From the NCBI GenBank assembly GCA_052035735.1, contig JBPOHI010000024.1, forward strand, positions 1 to 64,000: 64,000 bases of DNA, written 5' to 3'. The translations under genes were made by a program, and so were the position numbers. This document shows, piece after piece, positions 1 to 6,899 of this stretch (position 1 is the first letter of the stretch; each line of letters opens with the position of its first letter). The notes under the pieces are model-generated. The model saw only the letters and a program-made list of their open reading frames with translations. It was not told the origin of the DNA and did no database searches. The stretch comes from JAGPDF01 sp052035735. GTDB taxonomy: Bacteria > Acidobacteriota > Thermoanaerobaculia > Multivoradales > JAGPDF01.

Positions 1-201
1 GCCTGCGCGCATCCCGACTTCGGCAACTTCTGGGTCTTTGCCTCGGGGCTGACCGACGTCCAGGTCCATCTCGAAGTCGTCGACACCTGGACCGGCGAAA
101 TCTGGGAGCGCGACACCGCCCTCGGCGCGGCGTTCCCGCCGGCGCTCGACACCGCCGCCTTCGATACCTGCGCCGCGACGCCGGAGCTCGTCCACCCCTG
201 A
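1..201 (+). CDS. C-terminal end of a secreted protein (partial)
   Basis: Frame 1 is open from the window edge to a TGA at 199-201, giving 66 residues. The segment contains HPDFGNFWVFASGLTDV followed by a V-D-T-W-T-G stretch and a terminal Cys-containing DTAAFDTC motif. This arrangement resembles the short C-terminal modules found on secreted proteins of Acidobacteriota-type genomes, but the upstream part is missing, so no function can be given. Codon use is like the neighbours. A small hairpin follows at 220-234. The coding assignment is reasonably safe; the role is not known. Confidence 0.6.
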   Translation, partial: ACAHPDFGNFWVFASGLTDVQVHLEVVDTWTGEIWERDTALGAAFPPALDTAAFDTCAATPELVHP

Positions 202-219
202 GTTCTTCGCACCGGGCAA

Positions 220-234
220 CCGCTCCGCGAGCGG
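220..234 (+). terminator. Short hairpin after the partial gene
   Basis: CCGCTC and GAGCGG form a perfect 6-bp stem around a 3-base loop, 19 bases after the upstream stop codon. There is no T-tract, so it is at most a weak intrinsic terminator or a stabilising 3' hairpin. Confidence 0.3.
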
Positions 235-289
235 CCGATGGGAAGCAGCCGGCTCGGCGTCGTACGGGCGCCGGAAGACCCGGCCATCG

Positions 290-310
290 ACCAGAATTCT
301 GGTCTATACT
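290..310 (+). promoter_or_regulatory. Promoter and palindromic operator of the Phd/RelE module
   Basis: A perfect 14-base palindrome, ACCAGAATTCTGGT, covers 290-303 and directly abuts a -10-like TATACT at 305-310. The start codon of the antitoxin is only 9 bases further on and lacks a Shine-Dalgarno site, so the transcript would be nearly leaderless. A half-site-like CTCTGGT lies at 309-315. Phd/YefM antitoxins autorepress by binding palindromes that overlap their promoter; this placement fits that scheme, but binding is inferred. Confidence 0.6.
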
Positions 311-319
311 CTGGTTGTC

Positions 320-598
320 ATGACGACCCTCTCGCTGTCGGATGCGAAGACCCAGTTGGCGCGGCTGCTGCGCGAGACGGACGAGCTCGGCGAGCGCTTC
401 GTGATCACGCGCTCCGGCCGGCCGGCGGCCGTCCTGATCTCCAACGAGGAGTACGAGGGTCTGCTCGAATCGCTCGAGATCCTCGCCGATCCGAACCTCA
501 CGGCGAGCGTGCGCAAGGGACTGCTCGACGCCGAGGCCGGCCGTCTGCTCGGCCACGACGAGGTCTGGGGTGGCCTGGACCGTCCTCTACGCCGCTAG
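320..598 (+). CDS. Phd/YefM-family antitoxin
   Basis: This 92-residue protein has the Phd/YefM N-terminal fold signature: a start of the form MTTLSLSDAKTQLARLL, then GERFVITRSGRPAAVLIS and an EEYEGLLESLE helix. In the family the N-terminal domain binds DNA and the acidic C-terminal tail wraps around the cognate RelE/ParE-type toxin. The toxin gene follows at once and overlaps by 29 bases in another frame, so the two are translationally linked. The promoter carries a palindrome suited to autoregulation. The C-terminus is somewhat longer and more basic than in short Phd proteins. Family call is secure; the identity of the toxin target is not. Confidence 0.88.
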   Translation: MTTLSLSDAKTQLARLLRETDELGERFVITRSGRPAAVLISNEEYEGLLESLEILADPNLTASVRKGLLDAEAGRLLGHDEVWGGLDRPLRR

Positions 599-857
599 CG
601 CGGCGCGCCAGATCCGCAAGCTCGACCGCCAGGTCCAACAGCGCGTACGGCACGCCTGCCTGGAACTGGCGGCGAATCCAGAACGCGGCAAGCCCCTCCA
701 GATGTCGCTGCGCGGCCTGCGCTCCTGGCGCACCGGAGACTTCCGAATCATCTACCGCATCGTCGCCGAGCGCGTCGAGGTCATCGTCGTCGCCGCCGGG
801 CATCGGCGCGAGATCTACGCCATCGTCGAGCGTCTCCTGGGTCCGACGAGGCGCTGA
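570..857 (+). CDS. RelE/ParE-superfamily toxin
   Basis: The 95-residue product reads MAWTVLYAASAARQIRKLD..., followed by the LRGLRSWRTGDFRIIYRI segment and an aromatic/basic VVAAGHRREIYAIVERL end. These are the core RelE-type motifs: a central R-x-G-D-(F/Y)-R-I-(I/V)-Y strand pair and a terminal H-R-x-x-I-Y. RelE-type members cleave mRNA on the ribosome; ParE-type members poison gyrase. The conserved R-x-G-D-F-R-I-I-Y and H-R-R-x-I-Y pattern leans to RelE. The start lies inside the antitoxin gene and sits in a 29-base overlap. Together they form a complete type II toxin-antitoxin module. Confidence 0.88.
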   Translation: MAWTVLYAASAARQIRKLDRQVQQRVRHACLELAANPERGKPLQMSLRGLRSWRTGDFRIIYRIVAERVEVIVVAAGHRREIYAIVERLLGPTRR

Positions 858-890
858 GGTTTGCGCTCTACGGCAGCTCTGACGAGGAGC

Positions 891-1346
891 CTACTTCGAG
901 ATCTTGCAGGCGGCGCCGTCGAGCTTGAACTTCTGGGTCATGGTGCCGGTGCTGGTGCCGTTCTCGTCCTTGTGCTCCTGCTTCACTGTGAGGGTGGCGT
1001 TGGCGCCATCCACGACCAGCAGGCCGCCGGCGGTGATGTCCTTTTCGAGCTCGGCGGAGGTGACCGACATCTCCTTCATCATGCCGGTCAGCATCTCGCG
1101 ATCTTCGGCCGGCATGGCATTCCACTCCGCCTGCATCTCCTTCGTGCCGAGCTTCACCGCCTCGGCCATCTTGCCGGAGTTCACCAGCCCCATCTGCTGC
1201 ACCGAGACCTTGCCGCAGGGGTGCTGCAGGATCGCCGACCCCTTGACCTCCGTCGGTGCGGCGGCCGCACCGGAAGTACCGGCGAGCGCCAGGACTCCCG
1301 CCGTCACGACTCCGCAGAAGGTGCTGCTCGAGAGCTTCGTCCTCAT
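891..1346 (-). CDS. Small exported protein of unknown function
   Basis: The 151-residue protein starts MRTKLSSSTF and has a clear signal peptide: basic N-terminus, a hydrophobic stretch around VVTAGVLALAG, and a likely cleavage after the A-A-A-A-P region near residue 30. The mature part is about 120 residues, hydrophilic, with two cysteines (HPCGKVS and AACKISK) that could pair in the periplasm. A run of E/K/M residues in the middle suggests a helical segment (about residues 60-95). A GGAGGAG Shine-Dalgarno site precedes the ATG at 1346. I do not recognise the family. It stands alone, convergent with the toxin-antitoxin module. Confidence 0.7.
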   Translation of the reverse strand: MRTKLSSSTFCGVVTAGVLALAGTSGAAAAPTEVKGSAILQHPCGKVSVQQMGLVNSGKMAEAVKLGTKEMQAEWNAMPAEDREMLTGMMKEMSVTSAELEKDITAGGLLVVDGANATLTVKQEHKDENGTSTGTMTQKFKLDGAACKISK

Positions 1347-1464
1347 CTTCGTCTCCTCCGGGTCGCTGACCCTGATCGGCCTCGAGGCGGACTCACCGCC
1401 CCCTCCCTAGAGACGTGAAGCGCCGGGAAACCGGGACAGGAGGAGCCCGGACTTGCGCTCTCGC

Positions 1465-1470
1465 TATACT
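1465..1470 (+). promoter_or_regulatory. TATACT -10 element of a leaderless gene
   Basis: TATACT ends 6 bases before the GTG at 1477. Transcription would begin on or next to the start codon. No Shine-Dalgarno site is present. The same hexamer precedes the antitoxin gene at 320. Confidence 0.55.
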
Positions 1471-1476
1471 TCGAGC

Positions 1477-1695
1477 GTGATCTCGAAACTGGCCACCGAG
1501 CTGCGCGAAGAGGATCGGCGCGTCGAAATCGCACTCTCCCCTGTCGAGCGCCTCCGCCTCGCGCAACGGCTCGGCGACGAGGCGCTCGCGGCCTATGCGC
1601 ACGCCCACGGCGTGACCGAGGTCGAAGCCGCCCGCGAGTTCGCCCGTCGGCGCCAGGCCGGCCGCCGACCCTCGCGCTGCGCCGCTGTCGAATGA
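1477..1695 (+). CDS. Small helical protein paired with a nucleotidyltransferase (possible antitoxin)
   Basis: From the GTG at 1477 the product is 72 residues. It begins VISKLATELREED and contains an ALSPVERLRLAQRLGDEAL helix followed by AAYAHAHGVTEVEAAREFARRR. A longer TTG start at 1453 is possible but would lie upstream of the TATACT -10 at 1465-1470, so GTG is preferred. The stop codon overlaps the next gene's ATG as ATGA, implying co-translation. The charged helical character, small size and coupling to a minimal nucleotidyltransferase resemble toxin-antitoxin pairs, but no recognised antitoxin domain is visible. Function is inferred from context only. Confidence 0.6.
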   Translation: MISKLATELREEDRRVEIALSPVERLRLAQRLGDEALAAYAHAHGVTEVEAAREFARRRQAGRRPSRCAAVE

Positions 1696-2222
1696 GCCTG
1701 CTGGCCACAGTCGTCCGGCAACTGCAGATCGCGGAGATCCGCTGCGCACTGATCGGAGCCGAAGCGCTCTCGTTGCGGGCGGCAAGCCGGTCCACCCTGG
1801 ACCGCGACCTTCTGACGACGGATCGACGGGCGCTCGAAACCGCGCTGTGGCAGCCGCTTATCGACGCAGGCATTCGCTGCGACGTTCGCTGCGGAGACCG
1901 GGAGGATCCGCTCGCCGGTGTCGTCAGATTCACGGCCGCTGGCGAACGCCCGGTCGATCTCATCGTGGGGCGACATTCCTGGCAGACTCGGATTGTCGAA
2001 AGATCCGAGCTGCTCGATCTAGGCGATGTCGCCCTTCCCGTTCCGCCCGCTTCGGACCTCATTCTCCTGAAACTCTTCGCAGGCGGCGGGCAGGACGCAT
2101 GGGATGTCGCGCAACTTCTCGCGGGAGAGGATCGAGATGGGGTCATCGTGGAAGTCGAGCAGCAGCTCGCCGAATTGCCTGCGGAGGCCCGCCTACTTTG
2201 GGAGCGCATTCTCGCGAGCTGA
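1692..2222 (+). CDS. Minimal nucleotidyltransferase, AbiEii/DUF6036-like
   Basis: The 176-residue protein carries the nucleotidyltransferase core: IGAEALSLRAA around residues 21-31, then R-S-T-L-D-R-D (residues 33-39), a D-x-D pair placed as in metal-binding catalytic sites of this fold. Further on, RPVDLIVG supplies the third acidic strand, and PASDLILLKLFAGGGQDAWDVAQLL matches the C-terminal helical signature (K-L-x-A-G-x-x-x-D-x-x-D) of AbiEii-like and DUF6036 proteins. Such enzymes include type IV or tRNA-modifying toxins. It overlaps the small upstream gene by four bases. Nucleotidyltransferase fold is confident; a toxin role is inference. Confidence 0.75.
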   Translation: MSLLATVVRQLQIAEIRCALIGAEALSLRAASRSTLDRDLLTTDRRALETALWQPLIDAGIRCDVRCGDREDPLAGVVRFTAAGERPVDLIVGRHSWQTRIVERSELLDLGDVALPVPPASDLILLKLFAGGGQDAWDVAQLLAGEDRDGVIVEVEQQLAELPAEARLLWERILAS

Positions 2223-2249
2223 GCCCGCGCAGGTCTGGCTGCGGCAGAC

Positions 2250-3530
2250 TCAGCGCCTCCCGAGAAGCCCGCGCCACCAGGCGCGACCGAAGCGGCGGGG
2301 GGGGCGCGGTGGGGGGATCGAGCCCGGGGGGTAGCGGTCCTTGTACGGGTCGATGCGTGGCGCGGCGAGGAACTCTTCGAGCGGTGCAAGGACGGTCGGC
2401 CAGTCGTGGAGGGCGGCCCAGGCGCGGCCGCGCGCGGCGAGGTCGGCGCGCAGTGGCGGCGAATCGAGCAGCTCCTCCAGAGCCGCGGTGAGCGCCGCGC
2501 CGTCGCCCTCGGGCACGACCCGGCCCATCCTCTCCTCCGCGAGCAGCCGGCTCATCGTGCCGCCGGCGGTGGCGACGACCGGCAGCCCCGCACCGAGAAA
2601 GTCGAGCACGCGCGTGCGCATCGAGATCTCGGCCTCGAAGCGCGGGCGGTGCAGGACGGTCGCGACCGTCGCTTCGCGATAGAGCGCGAAGCGCTCCTCC
2701 GCCGCCACCCAGGGCACGAAGAAGACATGGCGATCGATCCAGCCGGCCTCGCGTGCGACGGCGACGACCTCGCTGTAGGTGCCCTGCGGCGTTGACGCGG
2801 CGTTGGGGTTCTCCGAGAAGACGACGCGGAGCGCCGGAAACCGCGTCAGTAGCGCCGGCAGGACCGCGAGCAGGAGCAGCGGGTCGTACCAGTCGTAGAC
2901 GCCGCCGAAGAAGAGGATCGGATCGCCCTCCCCGATACCCGCGACGGCGCCGCGCAACGACGGCGCCGCGGAGGGTGCTTGCGGCGGCATCGTCACGCCG
3001 AACGGCACCTCGCGCACCAGGTTCGCCAGACTGAAGTCGGCGAAGTAGGTCTCGGGATTCAGCCGCCCCAGTGCGTAGAGCATGCCGAGATAGAACAGCC
3101 GCTGCTCGGTCGAGGAGCACAGGAAGAGATCCCCCGCGCGGAGCTGCCGTTCGAGGGTCACCCGGTCGTGGCGATACGGACCGTCGCCCAGCTGCGGGAA
3201 GTAGTTCAGGTTCTCGATCGGAAACGGATCGTAGAGGTCGACGACCAGCGGCCGCGGCTCGCTGGCGGCGTCGAGATAGAGATTCGAGACGTGGGCGTGC
3301 AGCACCACGACCTCCGACCAGCGCGTGAGCTCGGCGATGTTCCCGCCGTCATAGCGCACGAGCTCGGCAGGAGGGGAGCCGCTGTCGAAAAGCGCGACAG
3401 GATCGTTGGGAAATCCAAGCCGGACCTCGTGGCGGCAGGCGAGATGACGCGCCATCTCCCAGAAGCGGATGCCGACGCCGGCCATTGCCGGCCGCCCGGG
3501 TTCGGGGCAGAGCAGCAGAACGCGGCTCAT
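2250..3530 (-). CDS. Glycosyltransferase, group 1 (GT4-like)
   Basis: This 426-residue protein starts MSRVLLLCPEPGRPAMAGVGIRFWEMARHL, the GT-B N-terminal Rossmann strand with a glycine-rich acceptor-binding loop and a helix typical of GT4 enzymes. The C-terminal half has PILFFGGVYDWYDPLLLLAVLPAL and a donor-site region FEAEISMRTRVLDFLGAGLPVVATAGG, with the E-x-x-x-x-x-x-x-x-L-D-F-L-G-A-G-L-P-V layout that binds nucleotide-sugars. No signal peptide is seen, so it probably acts on the cytoplasmic face in surface polysaccharide or lipid glycan synthesis. It lies 10 bases after the GT2 gene on the same strand and is likely co-transcribed. The acceptor and sugar cannot be deduced. Confidence 0.85.
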   Translation of the reverse strand: MSRVLLLCPEPGRPAMAGVGIRFWEMARHLACRHEVRLGFPNDPVALFDSGSPPAELVRYDGGNIAELTRWSEVVVLHAHVSNLYLDAASEPRPLVVDLYDPFPIENLNYFPQLGDGPYRHDRVTLERQLRAGDLFLCSSTEQRLFYLGMLYALGRLNPETYFADFSLANLVREVPFGVTMPPQAPSAAPSLRGAVAGIGEGDPILFFGGVYDWYDPLLLLAVLPALLTRFPALRVVFSENPNAASTPQGTYSEVVAVAREAGWIDRHVFFVPWVAAEERFALYREATVATVLHRPRFEAEISMRTRVLDFLGAGLPVVATAGGTMSRLLAEERMGRVVPEGDGAALTAALEELLDSPPLRADLAARGRAWAALHDWPTVLAPLEEFLAAPRIDPYKDRYPPGSIPPPRPPRRFGRAWWRGLLGRR

Positions 3531-3540
3531 CGCCGGGCAC

Positions 3541-4470
3541 TCACGCGGCCTCCTGGCCGAGGTAGTAGCCGCAGATCAGCACCCGGTGGAGGAGCCTCCT
3601 GCCGAGCGGAACTCCGGCACCATCGAGCGCCGAAAGCAGCGGCAGCAGCCGAGGCACCAGCCGCTTGGAGGCGGCGAACCAGCGCGGCGGCGCAGCGGGC
3701 GAGAGCAGCGGCGTCGCCGCGAGCTCCGGATGGAGTTTGCAGAGCGTGGCGCGGCCCCTGCCGACGAGGAGTTGACGCGCGAAGAGCTCGCCGAGCGTCA
3801 TCGGATGAAGGTGCTCCGCCGACGCCGCCGGATGGTAGACGAGCCGGAGACCGGCGCGGCTCAAGCGGTAGCCGAGCTCGATGTCTTCCCAGCCGTAAGC
3901 GGCGAAGGAGGCGTCGAACGGCTCGTCGCCGAGCAGGCGCCGCGGCAGGGAGAGGTTCGAGGTGTAGAAGCAGGTGAACGGCACCTCCTCATCCGCGCGC
4001 ATGTGGGCGAAACCGAACTGGTGGCCCTCGACGTTCGCCATCTCGAGCGCCGGCGTCACCCTCATTTCGCTCCGCCGCCAATCGGTGAAGCCGACGACGG
4101 CGATCGGCCCTCCGCGCGCCGCCCGGCGCGCGTGCGCAGCGCGATGCTCGGCGACGAAGTCCTCATGCGGAATGATGTCGTCGCCGAGAAACAGGACGAG
4201 CTCCTCCTCGACTTCGCGGAGCGCCCGGTTGCGCGCCTGGCCCTGCCCCCGATTCGCCTCGCGGAGCGCCACCAGGCGCGGCTCCGCGGTGCGGCCCGCC
4301 GCCCGTCGCCCGAGCCACTCGAAGGTGCCGTCGGTCGAGCCGTCGTCGACCACGACGATGCGGAAATCGCGCTGTGATTGAACATCCAGGGCGTCGAGGG
4401 TGCGCTCGAGAATCGCTCGCCGGTTGTACGTCGGAAGGACGACCGCAAGCGAGGGCGCGGAAGCGGGCAT
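3541..4470 (-). CDS. Glycosyltransferase family 2
   Basis: From the ATG at 4470 the product is 309 residues (a TTG two codons upstream is less likely). It opens with APSLAVVLPTYNRRAILERTLDAL, followed by FRIVVVDDGSTDGT, the classical GT-A nucleotide-binding motif. ELVLFLGDDIIP supplies the D-D metal site, and AYGWEDIELGYRLSRAG contains the E-D catalytic-base motif. The C-terminus has a moderately hydrophobic helix-rich region but no strong membrane anchor. It is the first gene of a two-gene unit with the GT4 enzyme and is divergent from a methyltransferase. The set probably decorates a cell-surface glycan; substrate unknown. Confidence 0.88.
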   Translation of the reverse strand: MPASAPSLAVVLPTYNRRAILERTLDALDVQSQRDFRIVVVDDGSTDGTFEWLGRRAAGRTAEPRLVALREANRGQGQARNRALREVEEELVLFLGDDIIPHEDFVAEHRAAHARRAARGGPIAVVGFTDWRRSEMRVTPALEMANVEGHQFGFAHMRADEEVPFTCFYTSNLSLPRRLLGDEPFDASFAAYGWEDIELGYRLSRAGLRLVYHPAASAEHLHPMTLGELFARQLLVGRGRATLCKLHPELAATPLLSPAAPPRWFAASKRLVPRLLPLLSALDGAGVPLGRRLLHRVLICGYYLGQEAA

Positions 4471-4528
4471 GACCAACGGCGACGATATCGCAGGCGCCGG
4501 AGCGGTTTGCGGGTCGGGGGAACTCTGC

Positions 4529-4534
4529 TAGGTT
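4529..4534 (+). promoter_or_regulatory. Extended -10 (TGCTAGGTT) of a leaderless gene
   Basis: TAGGTT preceded by TGC forms an extended -10 element that ends 7 bases before the methyltransferase ATG. No Shine-Dalgarno site is present between them. Confidence 0.5.
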
Positions 4535-4541
4535 CGAAGCG

Positions 4542-5414
4542 ATGAGCGAACCGGTCAACTATTGGGATTCGATCGAGGCCCATTCGCGCGTCGAGGAGAT
4601 CTGGGGCAGTCATGCACTGGTGCGCGAGCGGATCAACCGCCGCATCTCGGGTGATCCGCACACCTGGACGACGACCTGGCTCGCACGCCGCCTCGAGGGA
4701 ATGCCGCGATGGCGCGAAGCGGTGAGCATCGGCTGCGGCATGGGACACTTCGAGCGCGATCTGGTGCGCCTCGATCTCGTCGACCATGTGACCGGCATCG
4801 AGATCTCGCCGGTCTGCGTTGCCGAAGCGCAGGCCGGAGCTGCTGCTGAGGGCATGCAGGAGCGCATCGCGTACCGTTGCGCCGACGCCTGGGAGGCGAT
4901 CGCCGAGCTCCGCGATCTCGACGCGATCCTCTTCCACGCCTCGCTGCACCACTTTGACCGCCTCGACGAGATGGCCACCCTGCTGCGCCGGGCCCTGAAG
5001 CCCGAGGGGCTCCTCTATCTCGACGAGTACGTCGGGCCTTCGCGCCACGAATGGAAGCTCCTCCACGAGCTGCGCTGGAACTGGCACTACTACCGCCTGC
5101 CGAAGAGCGTCCGGCGCGTCGGTCGCATCCGGCCGCCGATCAACTTCGAAGACCCGACCGAAGCCGTGGCCTCGTCCGACATCCTGCCGGCGGTCGCTCG
5201 CGAGTTCGACCTGCTCGAGCAGCGCGACTACGGCGGCAACCTCCTGTCGGTGATCTACGCCAATCTGTACCGGCCCACCAGCCACCCGCCTTCGCCCCGG
5301 GCGGATTTCGACGCCGCCATCCAGCGCCTGCTCGACGCCGAGGACAGCCTCCTTGCCTCCGGCGAGCGCTCGTTCCACAGCGTCGTGCTGGCGCGGCCCA
5401 AGCCCGCGCCGTGA
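4542..5414 (+). CDS. Class I SAM-dependent methyltransferase
   Basis: The 290-residue protein has the Rossmann methyltransferase motifs: I, SIGCGMGHFERDL (about residues 63-75); II/acidic, VTGIEISPVCVAEA; post-I ADAWEAI; and IV, LDAILFHASLHHFDRLDEM, followed by LLRRALKPEGLLYLDEYVGP. The C-terminal 100 residues (HEWKLLHELRWNWHYYRLP onwards) form a variable substrate domain. It is divergent from the two glycosyltransferases, which suggests sugar or glycan methylation, but the substrate is unproven. The start lies 7 bases after an extended -10, so translation is probably leaderless. Confidence 0.85.
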   Translation: MSEPVNYWDSIEAHSRVEEIWGSHALVRERINRRISGDPHTWTTTWLARRLEGMPRWREAVSIGCGMGHFERDLVRLDLVDHVTGIEISPVCVAEAQAGAAAEGMQERIAYRCADAWEAIAELRDLDAILFHASLHHFDRLDEMATLLRRALKPEGLLYLDEYVGPSRHEWKLLHELRWNWHYYRLPKSVRRVGRIRPPINFEDPTEAVASSDILPAVAREFDLLEQRDYGGNLLSVIYANLYRPTSHPPSPRADFDAAIQRLLDAEDSLLASGERSFHSVVLARPKPAP

Positions 5415-5550
5415 CGCTGGGCGCGACCTCCGGGTTCACCGGGATGTCACACCGGTGCGAGAGACTCGCTCGAACGCTCGAACCGCCGTCGCGCCGCACC
5501 CTTCTGGCCGCTTCGCGACCTCCGGCCATCGAGCCACACGGAGACCGTCG

Positions 5551-6042
5551 ATGAAGCGTCCGAAGCTCACCCGCATCCTCTTCGCCCTGGCACTCCTCGG
5601 CCTCGCCATCCAGCTCGTCCCCTATGGATGGAACCACGACAATCCAGCCGTCGCCGCCGAGCCGGCCTGGAACGCGCCGCGCACTCGCGAGCTCTTCTTC
5701 CGCGCCTGCGGCGACTGTCACAGCAACGAGACCAAGTGGCCGCTCTACTCGCGCATCGCGCCGGTCTCCTGGCTGGTCTTCCGGGACGTCCAGGAGGGCC
5801 GCGAACACCTCAATGTCTCGGAGTGGAACCGCCCGCAGAAGGACGCGCACGAGGCCGCCGAGGAGCTCGAGAAGGGCGCGATGCCGCTGCCGGTCTATCT
5901 GCCGCTCCACCCGGAGGCCCGCCTGGCCCCCGCCGAAAAGGCCGCGCTCGTCGCCGGCCTCGCCGCGACGCTGGGAGGCGAAGGCGAGGGCGGGAAGGGC
6001 GGCGAGGCGGGCGGTGAGGGCGGCGAAGACGACGACGATTGA
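5551..6042 (+). CDS. Haem-binding domain protein (c-type, exported)
   Basis: The 163-residue protein starts MKRPKLTRIL at an ATG with a GGAG site upstream. A single hydrophobic segment (about residues 9-25) is either a signal anchor or a cleaved signal. CGDCH at residues 53-57 is a CxxCH covalent haem-attachment site, followed by SNETKWPLYSRIAPVSWLV, the hallmark of the Haem_bd family, in which WP-x-Y-x-x-x-A-P supplies part of the pocket. The mid-region WNRPQKDAHEAAEELEKGAMPLPVYLPLHP is also typical. The last 25 residues are Gly/Glu-rich and end in Asp repeats. It would act in the periplasm as an electron carrier or sensor; the partner is unknown. Confidence 0.85.
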   Translation: MKRPKLTRILFALALLGLAIQLVPYGWNHDNPAVAAEPAWNAPRTRELFFRACGDCHSNETKWPLYSRIAPVSWLVFRDVQEGREHLNVSEWNRPQKDAHEAAEELEKGAMPLPVYLPLHPEARLAPAEKAALVAGLAATLGGEGEGGKGGEAGGEGGEDDDD

Positions 6043-6064
6043 TCTACGATTCGGCTTCGGGCCG

Positions 6065-6838
6065 ATGAAGACGACGAGACAACCCTGGCGCCTGGTCCTT
6101 TTCCTCGCCGTCCTCGCCGGGGGCCTCGCCTTCGCATTCAGCCGGCGGCGATTCGGGCAGGATCCGTCCTACCACCTGTTCGCCGACGATCGCACCTACG
6201 CCGGCGTGCCCAACTTCTGGAATGTTGTGACGAACCTGCCGTTTCTTCTCGTCGGCCTATTCGGCCTTGCGCGGCTGGGCCGCTTGCGGCGGCCGGCGTT
6301 ACGCAGCGGGCTGCTGATCTTCGCTTCCGGCGTGGCTCTGGTGGCGTTCGGCTCGGCGTATTACCACCTGGCGCCGTCGAACGCGACGCTGGTTTGGGAT
6401 CGCCTGCCGATGACCATCGGCTTCATGGCGCTCTTCAGCCTGGTCGTGCGCGACCGGCTCTCCGAGAGCCTCGGCCGGCATGCGCTCGCACCGCTCCTCG
6501 TGATCGGCGCGTCGTCGGTTCTCTACTGGTACGCCACCGAGCTCCAGGGTGCGGGCGACCTGCGCTTCTACTTCGTCATCCAGTTCCTGCCGATGCTGCT
6601 CATTCCGCTCCTGCTGCTCTCCGGAAGGGGCGGCGGCGGGCTCCTGGGGGCCTGGCTCTGGGCGACGCTGGCGCTCTATCTCCTCGCCAAACAGGCCGAG
6701 TCTCACGACCGCGACCTGCTCGTAGCGAGCGGCCTGCTGAGCGGCCACAGCCTCAAACACCTGATCGCCGCCTGCGCCGTGCTCTGCGCACTGCTCGCGG
6801 CGCTCCGACCGGTGAGGTCGGAGCCCCGCGACGCCTAG
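6065..6838 (+). CDS. Ceramidase-like (CREST superfamily) membrane hydrolase
   Basis: The 257-residue integral membrane protein has about seven hydrophobic segments. It carries the alkaline ceramidase/CREST signature: N-F-W-N-V-V-T-N-L-P-F (about 50-60), F-G-S-A-Y-Y-H-L-x-P (95-104), L-x-W-D-R-L-P-M-T (109-117) and a late GHSLKHLIAA (227-236). In the superfamily the Ser, the first His, Asp112 and the H-S-L-K-H pair form the zinc amidohydrolase site; all are present. Enzymes of this group hydrolyse amide-linked lipids. The start is ATG 6065, 22 bases after the haem-binding gene, so the two probably share a transcript. The true substrate is not known. Confidence 0.82.
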   Translation: MKTTRQPWRLVLFLAVLAGGLAFAFSRRRFGQDPSYHLFADDRTYAGVPNFWNVVTNLPFLLVGLFGLARLGRLRRPALRSGLLIFASGVALVAFGSAYYHLAPSNATLVWDRLPMTIGFMALFSLVVRDRLSESLGRHALAPLLVIGASSVLYWYATELQGAGDLRFYFVIQFLPMLLIPLLLLSGRGGGGLLGAWLWATLALYLLAKQAESHDRDLLVASGLLSGHSLKHLIAACAVLCALLAALRPVRSEPRDA

Positions 6839-6899
6839 TCGGTCCCTCGCGCCGGGCCGCTCTGTCGCGGCCCGAACCTCTCGTCCGTTCTATGCAGTG

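Noticed and set aside
290..2222. Toxin-antitoxin region as part of a mobile element or genomic island
   Set aside because: No integrase, transposase, direct repeats or tRNA target was found and base composition is like the neighbours.
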